Of a stretch of 64,000 nt of DNA, positions 1 through 11,496 are shown piece by piece. The position numbers were made by a program, and so were the translations under genes. Location: positions 39,708,501 through 39,772,500 of the forward strand of contig JARJIL010000006.1 in assembly GCA_038502395.1 (NCBI GenBank), written 5' to 3'. The notes below the pieces were generated by a model. That model was not told the DNA's origin. It did no database searches and saw only the letters and a program-made list of their open reading frames with translations. Position 1 is the stretch's first letter; the number at the start of each line of letters is the position of its first letter. The stretch comes from Dittrichia graveolens (lineage: Eukaryota; Streptophyta; Magnoliopsida; Asterales; Asteraceae).

Positions 1-990
1 AGCCATCGGATTCCTAAATCCGACAACTGTGAAATCCTTAGATAGTTGCGCATTTTGGGAAATCCGATACCTTGGTTGCGGATTTTCAAGAATCCGAGAG
101 AAAATCCGATAGTTTTAAGAATCCGATACTTTTGAGTTTCAATTGTATTTGTTTATTGATTATTAAATGTTATGAATGAATTATAAATATATGATGAGAT
201 ATATTTATGAGATTTGGACTGATTGATTATTATTATGTTTTCAGGTAATTGAAAGGCTCAGTAACATAAGAATTCTAAGTGCTTCATCTGAGATAGAAAG
301 GTGAGTGGATGTTGGATGCGAATGGTAAAAATTGTGTGTAATATTACTAATGTAAGGCATGATTGTTTGTGTTGGTTTGATACTGAAACTGTTGAGTGTT
401 ATATTATTGTTGACTGTTGCATGACTATTTGTTTGATACGCACTCTTAGTATGATTTTGAGTTGCGTTTGAGAAGTCAGCTATACGTGAAATTGGGCTAG
501 GCTCGTTTACTGGTTGGTTGAATAGTGGTAGCATTACTGTTGCATATGTTGCTTCAGAGTGGGATTTCACTGTGCCAATTCAGTAGAGGGCTATCGGTAA
601 ACCTTTGCTTTGGCCGGCGTTGGTTGTAGGTTTTGCGCCGAACCGCCGGTCTTCTTAGAGTTGTGATTACATGTTTAGTATTGACTTAATGTTTGCTTTT
701 GGGTTTAGCCTCTACTCACTTAGCTTTGTGCTAATTCCCCACAGTTGTTGCTTTTTGCAGGTTTGTGTTTGTGAGTGCTCGTGGAAGGAAAAGTTGACTT
801 GACTCTGATGTTTTGATTTAAATGAAACGAGCCAGTGTATTTTGTAACACAAACATATGTTTGTTGGATTTTAAGAACAAATATTTGTTTAGTATGTTTG
901 TAATTATTTTAAATGAATGTATGTTTAAAAGTTAATTAAAGCTTCCGTAGCGTAATTTAAAAAAAATGGCTTAGATTTTACGGTGTTACA
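1..990 (+). mobile_element. Ty3/Gypsy LTR, 3' part (C-like family), cut by window start
   Basis: The segment ends in CGGTGTTACA, the same 3' terminus as the complete Gypsy LTRs at 2344-4161 and 52284-56414, and shares their internal order: AATCCGA-type motifs (1-125), a TTTTCAG / exon-like block / GTGAGT unit (241-306), a GCCGGC/CCGCCGG block (about 594-660), and CACTTAGCTTTGTGCTAAT near 717. No primer-binding site or gag follows, so it is a solo LTR or the 3' LTR of an element lying to the left. The 5' end is outside the window. The 3' tail (GCTTCCGTAGCGTA then A-rich) is closest to that of element C. Confidence 0.8.
245..300 (+). promoter_or_regulatory. Exon-like block in Gypsy LTR leader
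   Basis: A 56-nt block is preceded by TATGTTTTCAG and followed by GTGAGTGG, i.e. consensus plant 3' and 5' splice-site sequence. Its core, AAGGCTCAGTAACATAAGA, matches blocks at the same relative place in the LTRs at 3427-3480, 17973-18027, 46921-46976, 53412-53463 and 63421-63472. Splicing is inferred from sequence only. Confidence 0.45.
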
Positions 991-1464
991 AAGTGCTCCC
1001 TGGCACCCACTTGCTAGAGTGTTGGTAAGCCTACCAAAGCACCACAACTTGCCTTTGCATACTAGAACTCACAAGCATTGTAAACTAGTGTGTGTATGAG
1101 AGATATTTAGCCACCAACAATTCAAGTATGTAACTGTGACACCTTAGGCTCATTAGGTACTTATAGAGCCTCACCAATCAGTTCAAATTCGTGACCATAA
1201 AGGCTAGGATCAGTTACACCATTAACACGCATTTAACAAGACATAAAAGACTAGTTAAAGGTGTTGTTACAGTGAAGGCATGGGTGTGCCAGCCCAACCA
1301 GGCACACCCAAGTCACGCCTGACTTGGGCTCGTGCCTGGCCCTGGGCACGAGTGTACCCCAAGGCCAATTGTAATGTCGGAACCAATACTTGGCGTGTGA
1401 CCGAATAGGTCCTTGCTTCATCGGCAATGTCACCAACTCTTGTGTGTTAGCGGACATAATCCAA
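991..1464 (-). mobile_element. Ty1/Copia LTR fragment, same family as 31291-32103
   Basis: The reverse complement matches roughly the first half of the Copia LTR at 31291: the region with TAGTCTTTTA, the repeated GTGCC/GGCAC words, and a 5' end corresponding to TGTTGGA (here reading ...ATAATCCAA at 1464). The fragment is cut at 991 exactly where the Gypsy LTR ends, so the Gypsy insertion or a deletion removed the rest. Confidence 0.65.
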
Positions 1465-1470
1465 AAAAAA

Positions 1471-1692
1471 AGTTCATTTGAGAACGTTTTTATTGTGAGA
1501 ACCGCGAGAACTAATCTTAGCCGTCCAATTCCCCTCCTTCAATTGGATTACCTACCCATGAACTTCTTATATGCATCTTGTCACACTCAATCCCTCCACG
1601 CTCTTCATCCATGAATTCCACTTACCAATTGGACAGCTAAGATTGGTTCTCACGGTTCGCACAAAAATAATAGTTCTCAAATGAATCCCCCT
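1471..1692. mobile_element. MITE-like inverted-repeat element 1
   Basis: Two arms of about 65 bases are imperfect inverted copies: the left arm (1471-1535) carries TTCATTTGAGAAC, TGAGAACC and AATCTTAGCCGTCCAATT; the right arm (1623-1690) carries the reverse complements. The centre is short and non-coding. This suits a deletion-derived or foldback DNA transposon; the superfamily cannot be assigned because a target duplication is not clear. It abuts the end of the Copia LTR fragment. Confidence 0.6.
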
Positions 1693-2343
1693 ATATATAT
1701 AGATATATATATGTATATATATACACTATATTATAAAACATTTTGGCCTTTTGCTTAAACTCCTAAATTTTAAGTGTTTTGAAATTATTAAATTACCCCT
1801 CATATAAACTAAATTGAGTAACTATTAGATATAGTTAATAAGATTCTTATATTCTATTTTAATAACTAAACTTTACATATTAAGAAAATCAAAGTCAAAA
1901 TATTTTTTTTGAAAGTCAAGCCAATACAAATTAACTGAATTATCAAATAATATTTTAATAAAATTTTTTCCAATTATGAAGAATAGAGAAGTAAAGGAAA
2001 TGGAAAAAAGATTAAAAAAATAGACATGTCACCAAACGAAAATTATTCGTTGTCATCGTATTACATGAATATCATACTCCTTACGTCTTTAAAACGGACA
2101 TGTTATCGAGTAGAAATTATTCGGTACTACCGCATTGCATGGGTATAATGTTAGTATAATATATATATATATATATATAACAATTGGTAATCCATATTCT
2201 AATCAATATAAAATAGACCCCTAATCTTACAAAAGAATTCTTTTGATTTCTGAATTGAAAAAAAAAAGATTTGAAGAAAAAAAATACATTTTTTAATTTT
2301 TTTAGTATATTTTCACTCAAATTTTGGTGGAGGGGAAATTAAG
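1693..2343. other. AT-rich non-coding DNA
   Basis: No coding potential seen. It holds a short TA/AT microsatellite (about 2157-2180) and, at 2128-2154, an imperfect hairpin-like CCGCATTGCATGGG resembling decayed Helitron ends. TTAAG at 2339-2343 is the left target duplication of element A. Confidence 0.5.
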
Positions 2344-4161
2344 TGTAACATCCTGTGTTCGGGCCTAGTTATTGTGTAGGCTTTGGAAAAATTTATATGT
2401 GATTATTATTAATTAATGTTTATTTAATTTATAATAAGTATACTTAATTAAGTGTTACATATATTAGTATATATATGTGTGTGTACGGCTTGTTTGCATG
2501 TGTGTGTGCATGCGATGGAAATACTAGAGGGTGACACCTCCTACTTGGATTTTCAAGATGTTAATACGTGAATTCATTAAACATGTTGCCATTTTGAAAT
2601 CTGTTTGTGTGTGAACTGTGTGTGCAAACCGAGAGAGAAGCAAAGGAAGAAGAACAATCGGATTCTCAGATTTGATTTGGTAGATTCAAGATAAAGGTTG
2701 GTTTGATTCTCGTTTTATTATTGAAACATGATTCATGTTAACATGTTATGGTTTTGTCATTAACATGTTGGGTTTTATATATGCGCAAGATTAGAAACCT
2801 TTGTTGGTGGGTTTTATATGTTCTAAGTGTTTATGTGACTTTGAAGGTGTTATGATGCATGATTGGATGTTTAATCATGTTTATTTATGTTGTGATAAGT
2901 TTATATATGAATTATATGAACTGGAAAGAGGATTTATGGAGGCTATGAAGTTATCGGATTTTGATGATGATGATGATGAAATCCGAGTGTGGGAAATCCG
3001 GGTGTGAATCCGACACTTTAGAAACCAATTCTTAAAATCCGATGGTGAGTTCCATGAGTGAAATCCGAACATGTGTATAATCCTATGAAGAATCCGATAG
3101 TCGAAGTTCGAATGATGAAATCCGAAGGAAGTGTCGGATTTCTTTGAAAAATGACAAGTGTTGCGGATTTGCTCTCAAAACCGACAGATATATCGGATTT
3201 TCCTAAAATCCGATGGTATTAGCGGATTTTGCTAGAACCCAATGGTAGTATCGGATTTCTCTTGAAATCCGATAGTTTTGGGTGTTTGTGATTATTTAAT
3301 GCTATATGCTGAGTATTTATTCATATGTGAATCTTACATGTTTATGTTTGATTGAAATGATATAAATATATGTTTTTGGTATATATTTATGAATCGGTTA
3401 CTGATTCCAGTTTATTCTGATCTCAGGAAAGGACAAGGCTCAGTAATATTAGACCACTAAGTGGGAGTTCGAGAACTCGAGTTGAGTGGATGTTTACTCA
3501 CGGGTGTTATTAGTTGTAACTGGCTTGGGTTGCAACTGTTATCGGATTGATGCATAGATAGACTTTTGTCTATTAATTTATTAACTGTGATATGTTAATT
3601 GATTGTTGCGCCTATTGTGAAGTCAGCTATCGGCTGGGCATATTGGGCTGGGTTTGTTTGCTATCGGCTAATTAGTATTGTGGTCTTTTGATGCATTCGT
3701 TGCAACTTAAGATAATACTGTGTGAGAATAGCAAATAGACTATCGGTAAACCTTTGCTTGGCCGGCATTGGTTGTAGGGTCCTGCAGAACCGCCGGTCTT
3801 CTCGTGAGGCAAAGGGTGATTATGTGTTTACTGTTGTTGATATCATGCGGTTATTTGCTAGTATATCTGTGTTGGTTTATTTCCATTCACTTAGCTTTGT
3901 GCTAATCCCCCACCTCTCACTACTTTTACAGGTGGATGGTGAGTTCTGCGGTTTAGTCGTGAGGGGGTGTGGACTGGGGAATAATTGACAAGCACTTTGA
4001 TTGGAATTGTGACGAGCCGTAGTTTTTGTAATACTGTATTTTAAACGGAAAGGTTTTGTAAAACCTGGTTCATGTATTGTTGTAAATACTTTTGGTATTT
4101 AATTCGCTTCCGCACGGTATTTAAAAAGTGAAAATTTTATGGGTGAAAATACGGTGTTACA
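2344..4161 (+). repeat. 5' LTR of element A
   Basis: The LTR begins TGTAACATCC and ends CGGTGTTACA. It contains a leader-like stretch rich in GAAG (about 2630-2660), a dense cluster of AATCCGA/TCGGATT words (2955-3280), the exon-like block at 3427-3480, the GCCGGC block (about 3745-3805), CACTTAGCTTTGTGCTAAT (3888 on) and a pyrimidine-rich stretch ending TTTTACAG at 3931. Short ORFs inside it recur in the 3' LTR because the LTR is duplicated; they are not genes. Confidence 0.88.
3427..3480 (+). promoter_or_regulatory. Exon-like block in 5' LTR of A
   Basis: A 54-nt block lies between GATCTCAG and GTTGAGTGG and contains AAGGCTCAGTAATATTAGA. In the 3' LTR the donor side reads GTTAGTGG (block 17973-18027). 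The donor is weaker here than in the C-type LTRs, where it is GTGAGTGG. Confidence 0.4.
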
Positions 4162-4165
4162 AGTT

Positions 4166-4177
4166 TGGTATCAGAGC
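4166..4177 (+). promoter_or_regulatory. Primer-binding site of element A (tRNA-Met type)
   Basis: TGGTATCAGAGC lies five bases after the LTR end. This is the classic complement of the 3' end of plant initiator tRNA-Met, used to prime minus-strand synthesis in many plant LTR elements. Confidence 0.85.
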
Positions 4178-4358
4178 TTAGGTTTGGCGATGTAGGCACA
4201 GTGGAAGTGTTGCATTCCCAAATCTTGGTTCGAGTTGGGGGTCAATTATTCCTTGAGTGTGGGGATTAGGGTGAATGTGAGTATTGCTTGGGTGGTTAGT
4301 ATGTGTTATACTAACGGGTTTGAACTAATCAGTTGGTGAGATGTTGTGATTGTTACAG

Positions 4359-4974
4359 ATGGCTGATAATGAGAACTCAACTGGCCCCCCTATTGTCCCA
4401 AAAACAGTGGAAACTTTACAGAATATTGGTACATCTGGTACAGTTGGAGATGAGAGGGACGAATACATCTTTCAGCTGGAGGGTCATTTACAAGATCTAA
4501 GAAAAGAGTTGGATCAACAGAGACAGGATTTTGCGAGTCAACCACCGGTTGTCATAATGGCTTCTACTACACTTGAGATACCGCCAATTTACCCGGTTAG
4601 TACTATGTATGCAGGGATGCCTTCTGCATCGATACCATTTCCAGTGTCTCAACCGACGTCTCAACCATTCTACTATCCGATGTTTTTGCAAGGATCGATG
4701 CCATATCCTTTCATGGGATTTCCATCTGGTATGGGATTTAAACAACCGTGTACGTATAAACAGTTCTTGGATTGTAAACCCGAGGAGTATCATGGTAGCA
4801 CAGATCCAAATGTTACCTTGAATTGGTTGCGAGATATTTCAAGGATTTTGGATGCTTGCAATTGTGAGGAAGAAATGAGGGTTTGTTTTGCCACCAGGAT
4901 GTTGAAAGGAAAAGCGATGGTTTGGTGGGATTCTATCACTACACATTTATCGAGAGCTCAGATGGATGCAATTA
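4359..4974 (+). pseudogene. gag: gag of element A, N-terminal part
   Basis: The frame opens at the ATG following TTACAG (protein start MADNENSTG) and is open until the SIRE insertion at 4975. It has a coiled-coil-like stretch near residues 35-55 (EGHLQDLRKELDQQRQ), a Pro/Ser/Tyr/Phe/Met-rich linker, then the start of a retrotransposon gag domain: CTYKQFLDCKPEEYHGS, LNWLRDI, and a WWDSIT segment. The same order occurs in the gag of element C (56605 on), so the two are related structural proteins that would form the virus-like particle. The C-terminal part resumes at 14346, but compared with C about 70 residues between the two pieces are missing. Confidence 0.85.
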
Positions 4975-5913
4975 TGTTGGTCCCAAAGAGGGTGAACAAG
5001 CAACCGATACAGTGTAGAAGGGGGGGGTTGAATACACTTTAAACAATCAAACAAATTAATCAAATGTATATTCAATTATCAACCAGTACAATAACTATTA
5101 TCACTCTCTAATCAAATCAACAGGATGATTTGATATTACAATGATTATAACTTCAACTCTTTATAAACACTCTTGAATCACAAACTAATTGATGATCGAA
5201 TTTCTTGTTAAAACTAATTAACAAGAACTCTTGAAAACTCTCTCTCTAACTTTGAACTTACAAAGTTATCGCAACACACGCGTATCAAGTATCACAAACA
5301 CATGTACGTTTTGCAACTTATGCAGTCTTGCAACTTATGCAGTCGTCGTTGTGTATCGCGTATCTGTTCTCGTACACACGTAAGAACATCTATGTAAAAA
5401 CCTATGAGAAGGTTTATACTTATACTTGATATATCTATGAACAAATCGCAGTTTAAAGATAGAACTTATCTTTTCTTTAAAACCGTAACAAACTCCTTAA
5501 TTAGAACATAACTAATTAATTTCGTTTGAGATTTCTATCCAGCTAATAGATAATTTAAATTAGGTTTAGATATCCTAATTTAAATGTCGTAGATATAGAG
5601 AGTTTATAACAGAATTTAGAACTTACTTAAATTCTGAACTGACTTCTGACGCTGAGCTGACATACTCAGTCTTGACCTTGTCAAGCTGACTTCTTTAATC
5701 TTGGATTATTGAATCTTCAAGTCTTAAAATCTTCAAGTCTTCAGTCTTAAGACCTATCTCAGCTTAGAAGTCACTGAGTTATCTAGACTACTCAGCTGAA
5801 GCTGACTAGTCAGTCTATAATAAACTTACATAATTCCTAACTCTTAACCTATCGTCTATACATATCGATAGTTGTTCTCATCAAATCTAACTATTCTAAA
5901 CATGGGGCTAACA
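4975..5913 (-). repeat. 3' LTR of SIRE element (complete)
   Basis: On the plus strand it runs from TGTTGGTCCC to GGGGCTAACA; on the element's strand it starts TGTTAGCCCC and ends GACCAACA. The first 615 or so bases match the right-hand copy at 13731-14345 with few differences; the G-run is 8 here and longer in the other copy. The last ~320 bases have no partner in the truncated 5' LTR. Confidence 0.85.
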
Positions 5914-5926
5914 ATCTCCCCTATTT
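5914..5926 (-). promoter_or_regulatory. Polypurine tract of SIRE element
   Basis: On the minus strand AAATAGGGGAGAT lies immediately upstream of the 3' LTR start, the place where plus-strand DNA synthesis is primed. Confidence 0.75.
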
Positions 5927-6398
5927 GATGATGACAAAACATTGAATCAAATAAGTTATAGGTTAATAGAATTATGTTGAACAACTCTGGAACTGACCAA
6001 AGTTAGTTCTTGAAATAAGTATTGAACTGATCCATACTTATTCACGTATCTTGAACTTACAAGATGTTTATGTTACAAATCTATTATAAGAATTGTATTC
6101 TAAGTATTTGAATATACAACTACTTAGATTCTGAACTTATCAGAGTTAATTTAAGTTTTGAACGTACAAAACTTATATTACTGAACTTATCAGTTTACAA
6201 TTGAACATATCAATCATCAGCTTAAACTTACAAAGCTGTCTGTTTGAACATATCAAACATAGTTTTTGAACATGTCAAATAATAAAACAGTTGAACATAT
6301 CAAACTTGAGTTTGTATTAATGAACATATCATTTACATTTTAGCTTAATCATTTTGATTAGCTTCTGCACACTTAGTAAGAACATAGAACTAATCTAC
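5927..6398 (-). other. Spacer between SIRE ORF3 and 3' LTR
   Basis: Non-coding, AT-rich. It contains many near-repeats of TGAACATATCAAAC / TTGAACTTACAAA words on the plus strand (about 6050-6330), i.e. a degenerate short-repeat stretch. No ORF is supported. Confidence 0.5.
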
Positions 6399-9300
6399 TT
6401 ACTCAACGGAATCTCCAACTTCTAACCACATATCAGAACATTTAAGTTCCCAAATTGCAGCTTTCTTGATAGCATCAACCATAATTTCTTCACCTTTTGG
6501 CATCTCTTTCATCTCAGCTTTTCTTGATCTGATTTCTTTGTTGAGATGATATTTGAATACTGAGTTCTGAATTGAGTCATCACATACAATTCTCAAGTAC
6601 AGAATTAATTCCAGATTTGCCAAATGAAGATCTGTTACTTTCAAGAAACATTGATTACCTTCTACATCAAGATACAAGAATCCTTCCAAAGGTTGAGTGA
6701 TATAAGTATTCTTTCTGAATTCAACTTCCCGTGGAACTTGTAAAATGATGTCTCTTTTAGTTCGCTGGCTTGCTGCTCTAACTCTTGCAGCTTTGCCTCG
6801 ATTTAGAAAGGTATCAATTTCATCAGCAGGAATCTCACCTAGCTGATCGATTCTTATGAAGATTGTCTTAAGCACATCAACTATCTCTTGTCTGATTTGA
6901 CTCTTTTTCATCTGCTTGATAGTTGTGGCTACTGTCTTTAAGTCTGAGAATCCCAACTTGTACAGACATCTCATATCTAGACCAATTTCTTGTTTGTTGT
7001 CTAGTACAAAGTTGATGATTACCAATTCTTCTTTTCTACTCAGTGTAATTGATTCAATCTTGTTATTAAAATGTTTTCTTTTATAACAATGCCTTAGATC
7101 CACATCTGAGTAGGGAATTGGGGCAGCTCTTGGACCAGAATAATCAACTTCAGCTTCAGCTCTGGCAGCCTCAATTTTAGCCTTTTCCCGTTAAACTTCA
7201 GCTTGTCGTTGCTGCGCTTTTATTTCCTCCACTGTTACGCCTAGTTCTTTAGCCATCTCTTGTAACATTTGCTCAGCAAGTATGTCACTGGATTTTTGTG
7301 CTGCATCAGCTTCATCACTTGAGTCAGATTCATGTGCAACTAATTGAGACTTACCCTGTTGCTCAGGCTCAGGCTCAGCAATAATGACCTTTCTTTTCTT
7401 CGCTAGAGGCATAACACTTCTTTTATTTCTTTTTACCATCTCAAACACCTTACTCTTCCCTTTATCCATTTGTGAAGCTGGAACGGACTCAGCTTCAACA
7501 AATTTTGGCAAATTAGCTTGAGGAAGGTTGGTGTGAACAGCTCGAGATGTTTCTTCAAGTGGAGTTTCTGGTTGAGCTTGTGAAGTTGTGGTTATTTGGA
7601 CTGTTGGAGCCTGTTGTTGTTGAGAAGGCTGATCTACAGTACTCATGAACTGATCATGAGCTTGTTCAAATTGTACTTCCTCTGTATGCTCCCCCTCAAC
7701 CTTATCATTATACTTCTTTGATTCTTCCTCCCCCTTTTTGGCGTCATCAATAGGGGAGGGCCTGAGTTTGAACATGAAGCTTTCCAAGTTGGCAACTGAA
7801 GTTGACAAATCATTAAGCTTGATAATTAACTTGGCTTTGTCAGCTTTCCACTTTTTATGCAGGAGCTCAAAATGGGATTGTAGATAGTCCATAATGACTT
7901 TAACATCGGAAGTTATTAGTGTGGGCTCCGCAGGTCTTCTTCTTACTTCAACGTCCTCCTGTCTAGTGGAAGAGTGTATTTCCACCGTAGGAGTGGCTGT
8001 TGAGTGTTCCTCAATCGGTAAGGATGTGGGTCCCATATCCAAGGGTTGGTGAAGACCTATGGAATCAAAGGGGCCAGAATGGAGACCCTGTAAACCTTCC
8101 TGGTGTATGAGAGGTTCATTGATAGGTCATGCGAGAGTGTGTGAGAATAGAAGAGAAGAATGACCAAGTTCGTGAGGTATGATGGTGGGGTGAGCTAGGC
8201 TTATTGGTGAGGAGGGGGGTAAGTGACCCTGGGGATTGGTCAATATTTCAATGTCACCTTCATGGGGCTATGAAGGCACAGAAGTAGGCTCTCCCATGGC
8301 ACTAGTAAGTATGGGCTGAGTAGACACCATACCCGGTATAGGCTTAAGGGTTGAACTGGGCCTAGAAGTTGGCACCTTAAGAGAAGGTGTCTCCTCCTCA
8401 GCTCCTGCCGGTAGAGGTATCAATGTGATATCAAATCTAGTGTCCTTTTGAGGTGAAGGACCACCTTTGGCAGTTGTCCTTGTATAGGTATAGGAAATAT
8501 CCTTGGTAGCAGTGGGCTGACCAAGGTTGGCAGATGTTTGAGGTGGAGGAGAGGGGTTAGACTGAGTTAGGCTTGACTCAGTCTTGTCTCCTAAATTTGG
8601 AGATGGAGAAGTAAAAGAGAGAGAAGGAGATAAGGGTTGAGAAATCATACCTGCTGCACCTAGCAGTGGAGACTCAGAGCTAGGAAACAAACTCCTTTGC
8701 TCAGAACTCGAAGTGGTGGATGAAATTATTTGAGTACGAGGTCTGAACTGAGTCCTAGTTTGATCAGCTTGAGGAGACTCAGCCTCAGAACCAACATCAT
8801 CACACACTTCTTCCGCAGCTTCCTCCTCTGTCTCAGCTTCACTTGACTCAGGAGTCGGAAGCTGTACATACACCCTCATCTGAGCACTCAATGTAGGATG
8901 CCTAGGGAAAATATCATGGGCGAACATCCTGTAGCTGAGAACAGGAGTAGGGATTGACTCATATTGAGCATTATATCTTCTACCCAACCTGTCCTCGATG
9001 ACCATGGATATGAATCTAGCAAAGGGTACAATAGGGTCCCTGATGTTCTTGGTCACCAATGACTTGAATGCCTCAAAGATCAACTCAGCGTAATCCACTC
9101 GTCAATCATAAAATAAGTTGTATAATAGTTGCATTTCAAAGTCATTTACATTATCCAGGCCTCCCACCTTGTATCTAAGAGAACGAACCACAATGGATAC
9201 CATAAATCCCCATGCCGTCTGGAAAACAGATTTCCGTATGACGCCAATAACTTGAGGATGACCCATTAAGGGTAAAACACTTCTTGATGTTTCCCTAGAA

Positions 9301-9700
9301 ACCGTCGCTTCATATTGATTGTGAATCGGGAGATGAAGAATTCGGCGGAGACAGTTTGCATCGACCTCTATCGCCACTTGTCCACTTAGGACTATGCCCC
9401 GTATAACCGGTTGGGTTACATCGAGTTTACATGTGTACCGGAATTCCGTGAGAAGTTAGGGATGAGCACAGCAGGTCCACGAAGAAATGCATGTGCCAGG
9501 GGACCCTTGTGAATGTAGGAGACCCACTCCTCATATCCCTTGCCAAATTTGGACTTTGGAATGTCGGTACAGGCGATGACGTTGTTTTGTTTATAGGTGG
9601 GGAGTGCATTGTTCTTGAAATTTCCACCACGAATCATTTGTTCAGTTAGATTTAGAGTATAACCCTCCATTGAAATCGAACTTATCGTATTGGATTGCAC
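6399..9700 (-). pseudogene. SIRE ORF3 (env-like position), broken by stops and a frameshift
   Basis: About 1,090 codons lie downstream of pol on the same strand. From about 9430 down to 6399 the reading frame is continuous except for in-frame stops at about 9102, 8268, 8128 and 7191, and there is a frameshift near 9430. The N-terminal third (FLRGPAVLIPNF, VIRGIVLSGQ, RRILHLPIHNQYEA, ARFISMVIEDRLGRRYNAQY) resembles the conserved module of plant SIRE-lineage third ORFs, also annotated as a putative plant transposon protein domain. The middle is Ser/Pro/Thr/Glu-rich and looks disordered; the C-terminal third (7103-6399) is Lys/Glu-rich and probably helical. I see no convincing signal peptide or membrane segment, so 'envelope' describes position, not shown function. 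Confidence 0.7.
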
Positions 9701-10297
9701 TTAGCAGTAATAAGCACTTAGCAATGAACTCTGCACATAGCAACGTTAGGGTTTAAGAGAGAAGAATATTTTGGAAGTTTAAACGAAATATGATGAACAA
9801 TCTCTCTTATTTATACCTTTTCAATGTGAGAGAAAATTTACTGTTATCTGAGGGTAATAAATATGACCGTTACCGTAAAAACTTCTATGCAGTTTGTTAC
9901 AACGGCTAAATTTATTGTTAGTTACCCAAACGTGCACTGTTATATTGAAAAGATATTTTATAAAAATATATTAGAAAAAAATTTCTGAACTACTGACGTT
10001 TATTTACCGGACACACCGTAAATATGATGGACTTACCATATTGTCAGGACTAACCTAGACTAGTGGAACTGACCACACTTTGGAACTGATTACTCAGCTG
10101 TACCTGAATGGTCAGCTTATATGGAGTACTCAGCTGATCCTGAATGTTCAGCTTATATGAAGCACCCAGCTGATCCTGAACGTTCAGCTTATGTGAAGCA
10201 CTCAGCTTCAGCTTGAGCACTTAGCTCAGATTTTGACACTTAGTCAACTATAGCACTTAGCAAATATTAAACAGAGATAAAGAATGGAACATACCAA
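9701..10297 (-). other. Spacer between SIRE pol and ORF3, with 36-bp repeats
   Basis: A non-coding interval between the stop of pol and ORF3. At 10095-10240 a 36-bp unit containing CAGCTGATCCTGAA and GTTCAGCTTAT occurs about four times, starting near 10095, 10131, 10167 and 10203. It may hold the signal for expression of ORF3 (subgenomic promoter or splice acceptor), but nothing proves that. Confidence 0.6.
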
Positions 10298-11496
10298 TTA
10301 AGGGTTGAGCATTCCAATCTTGCTGAGTAGAGTTGTGAATCTTGTGCCTTCTATTGGTTTCGTGAAGATATCCGCAAACTCATCTTCAGGCTCAATGAAG
10401 ACTAACTCTATCTTTCCCTTTTCTACAATATCTCTGATGAAGTGATGTCTTATCTCAATGTGCTTGGTTCTTGAGTGAAACACTGGGTTGTGTGTAATGG
10501 CAATAGCACTTTGATTGTCACAAAATATGGGAGTCTTTGAATAATGCAGATCAAAGTCCTTCAATTGATGTTGCATCCACAGTATTTGAGCACAACTGCT
10601 CCCTATAGCTACATATTCAGCTTCAGCTGTTGAAATTGCCACTGAGTTTTGTTTCTTGCTCGTCCAGCTAACTAATTTTCCACCCAAAAGTTGACATCCT
10701 CCAGTAGTACTCTTTCTATCAAGACCACATCCTGCGAAGTCTGAATCGGAGTACCCTATCAGCTCAAATCCTGATCCTTTGGGATACCACAAACCTAAGT
10801 TTGGTGTTCCCTTCAGATATTTGAGTATTCTTTTTACAGCTAGCAAGTGTGATTCCTTTGGATCAGCCTGATATCGTGCACAAACACATGTAGCAAACAT
10901 TATATCAGGTCTGCTTGCTGTTAAATAGAGTAATGAACCTATCATTCCTCTGTATGTAGTTTGACATACAGAATTTCCATCAATGTCCTTGTGTAGCTTG
11001 ACATTGTGTAACATAGGAGACTTTACGGGATGGCTTGAGTCTAATCCATATTTCTTAATCAGATCAAAGACATACTTGCTCTGATTAATTAATATACCAT
11101 CTTCTTTCTGATAGATTTGAAGTCCCAAAAAGTATGTCATCTCACCCATCATGCTCATTCTGTATTGATTAGACATTATCTTGGAGAACTAATCACACAG
11201 ATCTTGGTTTGTTGATCCAAAGATAATGTCATCCACATAAATTTGAACCAGAATGACATGTCCTCTGCTCTTTCTTATAAAAAGAGTTTTGTTAATACTT
11301 CCTCTGACAAAATCATTTGAGAGCAAATAGGTGGATAGTGTATCATACCAGGCTCTTGGAGCTTGCTTGAGTCCATACAAAGCCTTGTCCAACTTATAGA
11401 CATAATCTGGATGTTTAGCATCAATAAAACCAGGGGTTGTTTCACATAGACCTCCTCCTGTAGTGCTCCATTTAAAAATGCACTTTTAACATCCAT
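10298..11496 (-). pseudogene. pol: Copia pol fragment: reverse transcriptase (3' part) and RNase H
   Basis: Minus-strand pol begins abruptly at MDVKSAFLNGALQEEVY and continues, through a frameshift near 11400 and a stop near 11189, to a normal end at 10298. Visible Copia motifs: YGLKQAPRAWY, the catalytic IYVDDIIFGS, TYFLGLQIYQ, the LLYLTASRPDIMFA segment, and RNase H motifs YSDSDFAG, STAEAEYVA, FCDNQSAI, then the terminal ADIFTKPI. Everything before MDVKSAFLNG (protease, integrase, RT fingers) is missing and the sequence joins directly to gag-derived codons, an internal deletion of roughly a thousand codons. The copy cannot be autonomous. Confidence 0.9.

Noticed and set aside
2801..3007. 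ORF of 68 codons, repeated at 17344-17553 and matched by antisense ORFs
   Set aside because: Both copies sit at the same place in the two LTRs of element A and run through the ATCCGA cluster and a GAT microsatellite. They are duplicated because the LTR is; no start context or domain supports a gene.
4497..4793. Antisense and alternative-frame ORFs over the gag of element A
   Set aside because: They overlap the real gag frame, which has recognisable motifs; these have none.
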